A DNA stretch of 64,000 nucleotides from Neopararhizobium haloflavum (lineage in GTDB: Bacteria; Pseudomonadota; Alphaproteobacteria; Rhizobiales; Rhizobiaceae): assembly GCF_002750855.1 (NCBI RefSeq), contig NZ_NWUC01000004.1, forward strand, positions 186,001-250,000, written 5' to 3'. Made by a program: the position numbers and the translations under genes. Positions within the stretch are counted from its first letter, which is position 1. The number at the start of each line of letters is the position of its first letter. The notes below the pieces were generated by a model. It saw only the letters and a list, made by a program, of their open reading frames with translations, was not told where the DNA came from and did no database searches. Positions 57,517 through 64,000 of this stretch are shown here, in pieces.

Positions 57517-59103
57517 CTATCCAGCGATGTCGCGAATGACCGCGTCCGCATCTTGAAGCGTGAGGTAGCTACGGCTCGGGCGGCCAGGCGCCGTCTCGGG
57601 AAAATCGGATCGGTAGTGGCTGCCCCGGCTTTCTTCCCGCTTCAGCGCAGCGACGGCGATCAGCTTGGCGGTTGCCACGATGTTGGCGAAGCGAAGCCGG
57701 TTGCCGGCGGCCTGGAGTTCGGCGATTTCGCGGATGGCCGCGACAAGCGCCCCACGCTCGCGAACGACGCCGACCTTGTCGGACATGATGGCACGCAGGC
57801 GCTTCAGCGGCGGGCTGTCCTCGATTGTGAAGACATCGTCACTCTCCTCCGACAACCCACCCCAATCGTTGAGCTTCGGCGTCGGCAGCAGGCCCTGGAT
57901 GTCCTCGGCGATCCTGGCCGCAAAGACGACTGCCTCGAGCAGGGAATTGGAGGCGAGCCGGTTGGCGCCGTGCGCGCCCGTCGAGGTGACCTCGCCGGCC
58001 GCCCACAACCCGTCGAGCGACGTCCTGCCCTGCGCGTCCGTCAGGATGCCGCCCATGTGGTAATGGACGGCGGGAACCACGGGAATGGGATCGTGGACGG
58101 GGTCGATGCCCGCTTCCTTGCAATAGCCGTAGACCGTGGGAAAAATCTCCGGAAAGCGAGCGCCAACCGCCCGTGTGCAGTCGAGAAAAGCGCCCTTGCC
58201 CGATTGCACCTGACGGAAAATTCCGCGTGCCACGATATCGCGCGGTGCAAGCTCACCATCTGGATGAAGGTCGAGCATGAAACGATGGCCATCGCGATCG
58301 ACAAGCGTTGCACCATCACCTCGCAGCGCCTCGGTCGCCAGCGGCGCGGGGTCACGTCCGACGTCGATGGCTGTCGGATGAAATTGCACGAATTCCGCAT
58401 CGGCGATCACCGCGCCGGCGCGTGCGGCCATGCCCATGCCGCCCCCCCTCGCCTCGAATGGGTTCGTCGTCACTCTGTAAAGGTGGCCGATGCCGCCCGT
58501 GCAAAGAACGACCGCGCGGGCCGGAAAGGTGACGCGCTGGGTGGCACGACCGGCATCCGGACGTGCCACGACGCCTGCGATGTAGCGCCCCTCCGACACC
58601 AGATCCTCAACGACGTAGCCTTCCATGACGCGAATGGACGGCGTTTGGCGCACTGCCGCGATAAGGGCTTCCATGATCGCGCGGCCCGCCATGTCGCCAC
58701 GTACCCGGACCACGCGCCGCGTCGAGTGGGCCGCTTCACGGGAGAGCGCGAGCCGCCCTTCCAGATCGCGATCGAAGGGCACGCCATAGGCCAGCAGGTC
58801 GTCGATCCGCGCCGGGCCTTCCTCCACCATCATGCGTGCGATGCGTTCGTCGACAAGGCCGGCGCCGGCAGCCAACGTGTCTGAGAGATGGCTTTCGGCC
58901 GTGTCGCCCTCGCTCACCGCCGCCGCTATGCCGCCTTGCGCCCAGGCAGATGAGGCGCCCTGACCGATCGGCGCAGCCGCGAGAACGGTAACGGGCCTCG
59001 GGCTCAGCTTCAGCGCGCAGAAAAGCCCTGCCAACCCGCCGCCGACGATGACGACGTCGTCAATGCCCGTCCAGGATACCGGCGGAAACGTGCTGGAATT
59101 CAT
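57517..59103 (-). CDS. nadB: L-aspartate oxidase
   Basis: 528 residues, FAD-dependent. It oxidises L-aspartate to iminoaspartate for NadA. The dinucleotide fold '[17 protein letters not shown]' and the flavin-contact motif '[12 protein letters not shown]' are clear, with '[17 protein letters not shown]' near residue 370. GAGGA lies seven bases before the ATG at 59103; 11 further codons are open upstream. It is separated from nadA by an opposite-strand LysM gene. Confidence 0.95.
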   Translation of the reverse strand: MNSSTFPPVSWTGIDDVVIVGGGLAGLFCALKLSPRPVTVLAAAPIGQGASSAWAQGGIAAAVSEGDTAESHLSDTLAAGAGLVDERIARMMVEEGPARIDDLLAYGVPFDRDLEGRLALSREAAHSTRRVVRVRGDMAGRAIMEALIAAVRQTPSIRVMEGYVVEDLVSEGRYIAGVVARPDAGRATQRVTFPARAVVLCTGGIGHLYRVTTNPFEARGGGMGMAARAGAVIADAEFVQFHPTAIDVGRDPAPLATEALRGDGATLVDRDGHRFMLDLHPDGELAPRDIVARGIFRQVQSGKGAFLDCTRAVGARFPEIFPTVYGYCKEAGIDPVHDPIPVVPAVHYHMGGILTDAQGRTSLDGLWAAGEVTSTGAHGANRLASNSLLEAVVFAARIAEDIQGLLPTPKLNDWGGLSEESDDVFTIEDSPPLKRLRAIMSDKVGVVRERGALVAAIREIAELQAAGNRLRFANIVATAKLIAVAALKREESRGSHYRSDFPETAPGRPSRSYLTLQDADAVIRDIAG

Positions 59104-59194
59104 TGCCTCATCCTCGGCCGCTGGTCGGCCCCACATGGAAAATCGCCAGTGCCGGCGCTAGATTGCATGAAAGGACAGCAACGATGCCAACACA

Positions 59195-59737
59195 ATGGAC
59201 CAAGCCATGCCCCACGGCACACAACGCCGCATATTCCCGAGCTTGACGATCGCAGGGGGCGCCATCGTCGCGTCGCTGCTTCTTGCCAGCGGCGTCGAAC
59301 CGGCCGGCGCGCAATGCACCTCGCGATTGCAGACGGGTGTCGGATCGAGCGCCGTGGCCCTTGCCCAACGCTGCGGCACCACCGTTGGCGATCTTCGCCG
59401 TGCCAATCCGGGCCGCGACCTCGACAGGCCGGGACTGCTCAACATTCCCGGAGGCAGGACCTCCGCTGTTCCGAACACGCTCAACAACGAGATCGCGCCG
59501 CGCCCGCCACGCATTCGTGCCACACGGCAAAAGCCGATCGTCAGCCAGGGCGGTCGTCCGGCGCCGACCATGCGGCAGGAGACCGGGGGCGCTCTTTACC
59601 GCATCCAGCGCGGCGACACGCTCGGCGCGATCGCACGCTCGCGCGGCCTTGCCCTGCAATCGCTGCTCCAGGCCAACCCCGGCGTCGTGCCCAATCGTCT
59701 GTCGGTCGGACAGACAATTCGCGTTCCGGCTAGCTGA
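59195..59737 (+). CDS. Exported LysM-domain protein inserted between nadA and nadB
   Basis: 180 residues. A signal peptide (cleavage near AGAQC) is followed by two LysM-like segments: a degenerate one around 'ALAQRCGTTVGDLRRANPG' and a good one, 'YRIQRGDTLGAIARSRGL' to 'LSVGQTIRVPAS'. The Cys after the signal and one in the first LysM could pair. It likely binds peptidoglycan in the periplasm. Starts at 59195 and 59207 are possible. It lies head-on to the nad genes. Confidence 0.82.
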   Translation: MDQAMPHGTQRRIFPSLTIAGGAIVASLLLASGVEPAGAQCTSRLQTGVGSSAVALAQRCGTTVGDLRRANPGRDLDRPGLLNIPGGRTSAVPNTLNNEIAPRPPRIRATRQKPIVSQGGRPAPTMRQETGGALYRIQRGDTLGAIARSRGLALQSLLQANPGVVPNRLSVGQTIRVPAS

Positions 59738-59818
59738 GGCGAAAGACCGGCCGCCCCTGGCGACGCGCGCGCCGCCGGACCTTGGCCCAAAAAGGATCGA
59801 GAGGGGGCGCAACGGCCG

Positions 59819-60895
59819 CTACTGCGACAGGGCGACCATGCGCTCGACGGCAAGCCGGGCGCGCGATGCAATGGCTGGATCGACAAGCACTTCTTCGCGC
59901 ATTTCCAAGAGGCTATCCAGGATCTTGGGCAATGTGATGCGCTTCATGTGCGGACACAGGTTGCAGGGCTTCACAAAGTCGACCTCAGGAACCTCGGACT
60001 GGATGTTGGACGCCATCGAGCATTCGGTGACAAGCAGCGCGCGCGCCGGCTTTTTATCCTTGACGTAGTTGATCATTCCCGAAGTGGAGCCGGCATAGTC
60101 CGCGACCGCGATGACGTCAGGATGGCATTCGGGATGAGCGATGATCTCAATCGATGGATCGGCTTCGCGGTAGGCGTTCAGTTCCTCGGCGGTGAAGCGC
60201 TCGTGGACTTCGCAGTGCCCTTTCCAGGTCAGGATGGTCTTTTTGGTCTGCTTGGCAACGTTGAGCGCCAGGTACTCATCGGGAATGCAGAGCACCGTAT
60301 CGGAAGCGAGGCTTTCAACGACTGCGACGGCGTTCGATGAGGTGCAGCAGATATCCGTCTCTGCCTTCACGTCGGCCGATGTGTTGACATAGGTGACGAC
60401 CGGAACGCCGGGATAGCGCTCACGCAGCAGACGGACATCGGCGCCAGTGATCGATTCGGAAAGCGAGCAACCGGCACGCATGTCCGGGATCAGCACGGTT
60501 TTCTCGGGGTTGAGAAGCTTGGAGGTCTCCGCCATGAAATGAACGCCGCACTGGACGATGATCTCGGCATCAACCTTGGTCGCCTCCCGGGCAAGCTGAA
60601 GCGAGTCGCCGACGATGTCGGCAACGCAGTGGAAAATTTCCGGCGTCTGGTAATTGTGCGCCAAAATGACAGCGCCACGCTCGGCCTTCAACCGATTGAT
60701 CGCATGAATGTAGGGCGCATGGACCGGCCATTCTATCGCGGGGATGTGGTGCTTCACGCGTTCGTAAAGATGCGCCGTCTCGCGGGCCACCGCCGGCGTA
60801 TAGGACAGATCAGGACGGCTTTTCACGCCGTATCGCTCTGCCGCGTTGCGTGCTGAGTTCACTTCATTGTTGGAAGCAATTGCCGTCGCGACCAT
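59819..60895 (-). CDS. nadA: Quinolinate synthase
   Basis: 358 residues. It condenses iminoaspartate with dihydroxyacetone phosphate to quinolinate, using a [4Fe-4S] cluster. The three cluster cysteines are expected in '[12 protein letters not shown]', 'DICCTSSNA' and 'CNLCPHMKR'. '[13 protein letters not shown]' and '[11 protein letters not shown]' are further signatures. GGGAGA lies about six bases before the ATG. A palindrome lies 29-43 bases upstream of the start. Confidence 0.95.
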   Translation of the reverse strand: MVATAIASNNEVNSARNAAERYGVKSRPDLSYTPAVARETAHLYERVKHHIPAIEWPVHAPYIHAINRLKAERGAVILAHNYQTPEIFHCVADIVGDSLQLAREATKVDAEIIVQCGVHFMAETSKLLNPEKTVLIPDMRAGCSLSESITGADVRLLRERYPGVPVVTYVNTSADVKAETDICCTSSNAVAVVESLASDTVLCIPDEYLALNVAKQTKKTILTWKGHCEVHERFTAEELNAYREADPSIEIIAHPECHPDVIAVADYAGSTSGMINYVKDKKPARALLVTECSMASNIQSEVPEVDFVKPCNLCPHMKRITLPKILDSLLEMREEVLVDPAIASRARLAVERMVALSQ

Positions 60896-60923
60896 GCCGC
60901 TTCTCCCTGCGCTGCGGCCCTAT

Positions 60924-60938
60924 TGCTCAATTTGAGCA
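60924..60938. promoter_or_regulatory. Probable NAD-regulator operator upstream of nadA
   Basis: Inverted repeat TGCTCAA-T-TTGAGCA, perfect seven-base arms around one base, in the promoter region of nadA. The location fits repression of NAD synthesis by the NrtR/NadQ-type protein encoded at 52.8 kb. I recall no exact published motif to test it against. Confidence 0.55.
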
Positions 60939-61168
60939 TAAGAGGGTCGAAAAGAAAGCCGACAGTGCCGACGCGCCTGATGTATGACCTCGCCGCGCCA
61001 ATTGCAAGCCGACCTAAGTCGCGTTGCTGGAGGTGCAGCAATCAATTGTGTTGAACGATACATGTCAAAAAAATGGCTTCCGGGCTTCGTCCGGTTGCAG
61101 TACCAACGGCCGACAGATGCCTTTTGGCAGATCAGCCCGGCTGACGGCGGGCGCCAGCGAGGACGCGC

Positions 61169-62410
61169 ATGAGCACCCAGTCTTCCGTTTCATCACTGCC
61201 CGCCGCCCCCCTGCCCCTGATGATCATCGTCTCGGGGTGCCTCATCGCGCTGCTCGCCTTCGGGCCGCGCTCGGTCATGGGCTTCTTCCAGTTGCCGATG
61301 CTGGCAGATACCGGGTGGGATCGCACGACCTTTGGCCTCGCAATGGCGCTGCAGAACCTTTTCTGGGGCGTCGGCCAACCATTCTTCGGCGCGATCGCCG
61401 ACAAGTACGGCACCTGGCGGGTCCTTCTGCTATCGGCTCTGCTTTATTCGACGGGGCTGGTCATCATGGCTTTTGCCGACGCGCCGATCTGGCTGCATAT
61501 CGGCGGTGGAATTCTCGTCGGCCTGGCGGTCGCGGCCGGATCGTTCGGCATCATCCTGGCAGCCTTCGCCCGCAACGTCGAACCGCAGCAACGTTCCTTC
61601 GCCTTCGGTCTGGGCACGGCGGCCGGTTCTGCGGGCATGTTCGTGTTCGCCCCAATCTCTCAGGGCCTCATCGTATCGCTCGGCTGGTCGGACGCGCTGG
61701 TCGTGCTGGCCGTCATCATGCTGGCAATTCCCGTTCTCGCCATCCCGCTGCGCGGCAATGCCGCGAGCGGCAGCCAGAAGCAGACCGATGTCGAGCAGAC
61801 CATCCGAGCCGCCCTCTCGGAAGCGCTGGGACACCGCAGCTATCTTCTTTTGACGGCCGGCTTTTTCGTGTGCGGATTCCAGGTCGCTTTCATCACGGCG
61901 CATTTCCCCGCATATATCGGCGACATCGGCATCGATGCGACCTATGCCGTGACGGCCATCGCGCTGATTGGGTTCTTCAACATCATCGGCTCGCTTGCCG
62001 CCGGCATCATCGGGCAGCGCTATTCCAAGCCAGCCTTCCTCGCCCTGATTTACATCGGGCGCTCGATCGCGGTCACCGCATTCCTGCTCCTGCCGCAAAG
62101 CGGTTTTTCCGTGGTCGTCTTCTCGATCGTGATGGGGCTTTTGTGGCTGTCCACCGTCCCGCCGACCAACGGACTGGTCGCGATCATGTTCGGTACGCGC
62201 TATCTCGGCATGCTGGGTGGGATCGTTTTCTTTTCACACCAGATCGGCTCGTTTCTCGGCGTCTGGCTCGGCGGCTTTCTCTACGACCGGCTGGGCACCT
62301 ATGACCCCGTCTGGTGGCTCGGCGTGGCGCTCGGCCTTTTCGCCGCCCTCGTTCACTGGCCGATCGAGGAGCGCGCCGTCGTTCGCGACGTCGTGCAACC
62401 GGCGGAATAG
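61169..62410 (+). CDS. Major facilitator superfamily transporter
   Basis: 413 residues with twelve hydrophobic helices. 'GAIADKYGTWRVLLLSALL' is the MFS loop 2-3 motif. The pattern 'GFFQLPMLADTGWDRTTFGLAMALQN' resembles the OxlT/monocarboxylate-like group, so a small organic acid is a possible substrate. GAGGA precedes the ATG. It is divergent from nadA and is not visibly part of any operon; it converges with the HprK-PqqD gene three bases away. Confidence 0.88.
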   Translation: MSTQSSVSSLPAAPLPLMIIVSGCLIALLAFGPRSVMGFFQLPMLADTGWDRTTFGLAMALQNLFWGVGQPFFGAIADKYGTWRVLLLSALLYSTGLVIMAFADAPIWLHIGGGILVGLAVAAGSFGIILAAFARNVEPQQRSFAFGLGTAAGSAGMFVFAPISQGLIVSLGWSDALVVLAVIMLAIPVLAIPLRGNAASGSQKQTDVEQTIRAALSEALGHRSYLLLTAGFFVCGFQVAFITAHFPAYIGDIGIDATYAVTAIALIGFFNIIGSLAAGIIGQRYSKPAFLALIYIGRSIAVTAFLLLPQSGFSVVVFSIVMGLLWLSTVPPTNGLVAIMFGTRYLGMLGGIVFFSHQIGSFLGVWLGGFLYDRLGTYDPVWWLGVALGLFAALVHWPIEERAVVRDVVQPAE

Positions 62411-62413
62411 GCT

Positions 62414-63613
62414 TCAGCCTTTTTGCTGCGCCAGGCCTTCTGCCAGGAAGGTCTGCAGCAGCGCGCCGACATCCGCCTCCACGACCTCCTCGGGAACGTC
62501 GGCAAAGGCGCCTGCGACGATTGTGCGAATGGTCGCCTCATCCATATCATTCTCAAGCAGGTTCCACAGGCCGAGGCCCAAGGTGTTGAGATGATGGATC
62601 TTGTCATTTCGCTGGTCGACGAGAAAGGCGCTGTCGCCGACCACGCGGACCGCGACCTCGTCGACACGCCGATATACTGGCATATCCGTTGCAGGCGTCG
62701 GCCAATCGAAACCGGACGCCGATGCCGATTGCCGGCGCGGATCACTCCGGGCCAAAATCTCGGTCGCTGGCCAGGTGGAGAAGCCTTCCTCCAGCCGTGC
62801 TTGCGCATCCGATATGTCTGAATAGACCAGCCGATAGACGGCAAGATGTGCCAGCAGGTCCAGATAGGCATCGAGCATGCACTGCGCCGGAACCTCGCTC
62901 GTGTCCTGCACAAGCAACCGCGTCAACCCATCTTCAAGAGCCACAGGTTCGAGACGGGCCGCGCATGGCTGGTCGGACCGTTCCAGCAGAACGATGGCAC
63001 CGATCGACGCTTTCTCTCCATGCTGGACGCTCCGTCCCTTCGTTGCCGAGAGAAACGCATAGTAGCCATCAGTGACCTCGGTATGGGATTCGACATACCG
63101 CTTCAGCCGCTCAGGCGCGCCATCCGGCAACGGCAATCGGATACGCGGCAGACAGCCTGACGCCACGCCATCTCCAGTTTTCAGATCGATCGGCAGAAGA
63201 TCATCGCTGAACACCCGCCGACCATCAGCGGCACACGCGCTGACCAGTGTCGATTTGCCGGCGCGATTCGTCGCGGGAAAGACGACCAGGCGGCCGCCGA
63301 ACTCTACCGCTGCCGCATGCAGATTGCCGATTGATTGCACGTTGCGGACAAAAGCGGCCATCAATTCCACGATGATCGTGCAGATCGCGCTCGTCGTGCT
63401 CGGCTCACTTCGGGTCTCGCCGGACGGTTGGCGCCGAACGATCACATGGTCCGGGGTCCCTGAAACGGTGAGGAACGGTTGATCGAAGGGCATGTCGGCG
63501 GGATCAACCTGCGGCCAGCCTACCAGGACGGTGCGCAAGTCATCGGCAATGCGGCTGACATCGGGATCGATGCCGATGGGAGCCGGCAATCCGCGAAAGC
63601 AACAAAGTTGCAT
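62414..63613 (-). CDS. HprK-like kinase fused to a C-terminal PqqD domain
   Basis: 399 residues. The central part (about 95-290) is like HPr kinase: 'NLHAAAVEFGGRLVVFPATN' runs into the P-loop 'ATNRAGKST' (residues 114-122), and 'RRVFSDDLLPID' supplies the acidic pair. The C-terminal part (about 310-395) is a PqqD/RRE-like domain: 'VRVVGDSAFLVDQRNDKIHH' then LNTLGLGLWNLLEN. PqqD domains bind leader peptides in RiPP pathways; HprK homologues phosphorylate some lasso peptides. The start 63613 has AAGGA ten bases upstream. It follows the glycine-rich gene on the same strand. Confidence 0.82.
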   Translation of the reverse strand: MQLCCFRGLPAPIGIDPDVSRIADDLRTVLVGWPQVDPADMPFDQPFLTVSGTPDHVIVRRQPSGETRSEPSTTSAICTIIVELMAAFVRNVQSIGNLHAAAVEFGGRLVVFPATNRAGKSTLVSACAADGRRVFSDDLLPIDLKTGDGVASGCLPRIRLPLPDGAPERLKRYVESHTEVTDGYYAFLSATKGRSVQHGEKASIGAIVLLERSDQPCAARLEPVALEDGLTRLLVQDTSEVPAQCMLDAYLDLLAHLAVYRLVYSDISDAQARLEEGFSTWPATEILARSDPRRQSASASGFDWPTPATDMPVYRRVDEVAVRVVGDSAFLVDQRNDKIHHLNTLGLGLWNLLENDMDEATIRTIVAGAFADVPEEVVEADVGALLQTFLAEGLAQQKG

Positions 63614-63651
63614 CGTTCCGTTGTCCTTCCGATCTCGTCCCCAAGTCATGC

Positions 63652-63678
63652 GGGGAGCGCCGCACAGCCGCGCTCCCC
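63652..63678. repeat. Strong hairpin between the glycine-rich gene and the kinase gene
   Basis: Perfect 9-bp stem GGGGAGCGC and GCGCTCCCC with a nine-base loop, 26 bases downstream of the glycine-rich stop (minus strand). No T-tract follows in the minus direction. Such hairpins often sit behind precursor-peptide genes and reduce readthrough into the processing genes, so that the peptide is made in excess. That role is inferred. Confidence 0.55.
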
Positions 63679-63703
63679 TTGCCGTTACATGCTCCGTCTT
63701 TGA

Positions 63704-64000
63704 TCAGCGGCGCAATACGTCGCCCATGGCGTTGCCCATGCTGCGGCCGAAGCTGCCGAGCGTCTGTGGGCCGCGTCCACCGGAGCCGCCGCCCCAGCCG
63801 CCTCGCCCGCCCGAACCGCGGTTGCCGCCGCCGAAACCGCCACGTCCGCCCGAGCCGCCATTCGAGCCGCCGCCGCCGAAACCGCCGCGTCCACCAGAAC
63901 CGCCGTTCGAGCCGCCGCCACCGAAGCCGCCGCCATTGGAGCCACCGCCGCCAAAACCGCCGCCATTCGAACCGCCGCCGCCGAAGCCGCCAGAGCCGCC
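63704..64000 (-). CDS. Glycine-rich repeat protein, N-terminus outside the window
   Basis: The last 98 residues are visible; the start lies beyond the window. Residues 1-77 are built from Gly-rich units: three of ten residues (GGGGSNGGGF type), then two of 15 residues (GGGGSNGGSGGRGGF type), then variants with RGG and a single Trp. The final 21 residues, from PQTLGSFGRSMG to the C-terminus, are non-repetitive. No Cys or Thr occurs within the repeats. It may be a RiPP-like precursor, a secreted structural protein or an RGG-type protein. The adjacent HprK-PqqD gene favours a modified substrate. Confidence 0.6.
   Translation of the reverse strand, partial: GGSGGFGGGGSNGGGFGGGGSNGGGFGGGGSNGGSGGRGGFGGGGSNGGSGGRGGFGGGNRGSGGRGGWGGGSGGRGPQTLGSFGRSMGNAMGDVLRR
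63770..64000. repeat. In-frame Gly-codon-rich repeats
   Basis: About 230 bases of degenerate 30- and 45-base direct repeats encode the Gly/Ser/Asn/Phe/Arg units. The arms are nearly identical at the DNA level apart from third-base changes, so the array can expand or shrink by slippage or recombination and may vary between strains. Codon use is biased to GGC. Confidence 0.75.

Noticed and set aside
63770-64000. Glycine-rich repeats as a microcin-B17-like precursor
   Set aside because: Thiazole/oxazole precursors need Cys, Ser or Thr after Gly in a defined core and cyclodehydratase genes. The repeats lack Cys and Thr, and no such enzyme is present.

Overview
The window is a 64 kb stretch of chromosome from an alphaproteobacterium, most likely of the order Hyphomicrobiales (Rhizobiales). 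The DNA is GC-rich with short intergenic gaps. The gene order lptG-lptD-surA-pdxA-rsmA / gmk-yicC-mltG-fabF-acpP-fabG-fabD / rpsF-rpsR-DUF2232-rplI-dnaB-alr-radA-cvpA-purF is a familiar Hyphomicrobiales backbone. The genus cannot be decided from sequence alone. I see no rRNA, tRNA, CRISPR array, insertion sequence, integrase or prophage gene.

Layout. Bases 1-6.2 kb carry envelope biogenesis (lptG, lptD, surA) and then pdxA and rsmA. Bases 6.3-12.9 kb hold a leftward run: guanylate kinase, YicC, MltG and the fatty-acid genes fabF, acpP, fabG, fabD. Bases 12.9-27.2 kb run mostly rightward: the S6/S18/L9 ribosomal operon, a cyclopropane-fatty-acid synthase, replicative helicase dnaB, alanine racemase, a GNAT plus JmjC-like gene pair, radA, cvpA, purF and an SDR, with one leftward intradiol dioxygenase. 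Bases 27.3-32.6 kb form a PadR-controlled RND efflux operon. Bases 32.6-36.5 kb hold phosphatidylethanolamine synthesis (psd, pssA) and an ArsR-controlled Atm1-type exporter. Bases 36.6-41 kb hold a LysM protein, a LOG-family protein and a GNAT-nitrilase fusion. Bases 41-46.4 kb are a tightly overlapped leftward operon, cysS-GFA-pip-cimA-rarD. Bases 46.5-53.8 kb are small housekeeping genes ending in an operon of ygfZ, an HD hydrolase, a tyrosine phosphatase and a Nudix-like NAD regulator. Bases 54-56.6 kb are an ECF sigma / anti-sigma pair diverging from a DUF4394 gene. Bases 56.6-61 kb encode de novo NAD synthesis (nadA, nadB, nadC), with a head-on LysM gene between nadA and nadB. The right edge has an MFS transporter and a leftward pair: an HprK-like kinase fused to a PqqD domain, preceded by a glycine-rich repeat protein cut by the window edge.

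How the genes fit together. Most of the window is core metabolism. The best candidate for something undescribed is the right-edge pair. PqqD domains recognise peptide substrates of RiPP pathways and HprK homologues phosphorylate peptide serines in some lasso-peptide clusters. Here both sit in one protein beside a Gly/Ser/Asn repeat polypeptide, with a strong hairpin between the two genes. Three local regulatory circuits can also be read from the DNA. There is a perfect 37-bp palindrome on the start codon of an ArsR gene without a Shine-Dalgarno site. There is a long dyad inside the padR promoter. There is a 7-1-7 inverted repeat just upstream of nadA, and a degenerate-Nudix NAD regulator is encoded a few kilobases away. 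A strong terminator at 46.77-46.80 kb with no gene in front of it points to an unannotated small RNA.
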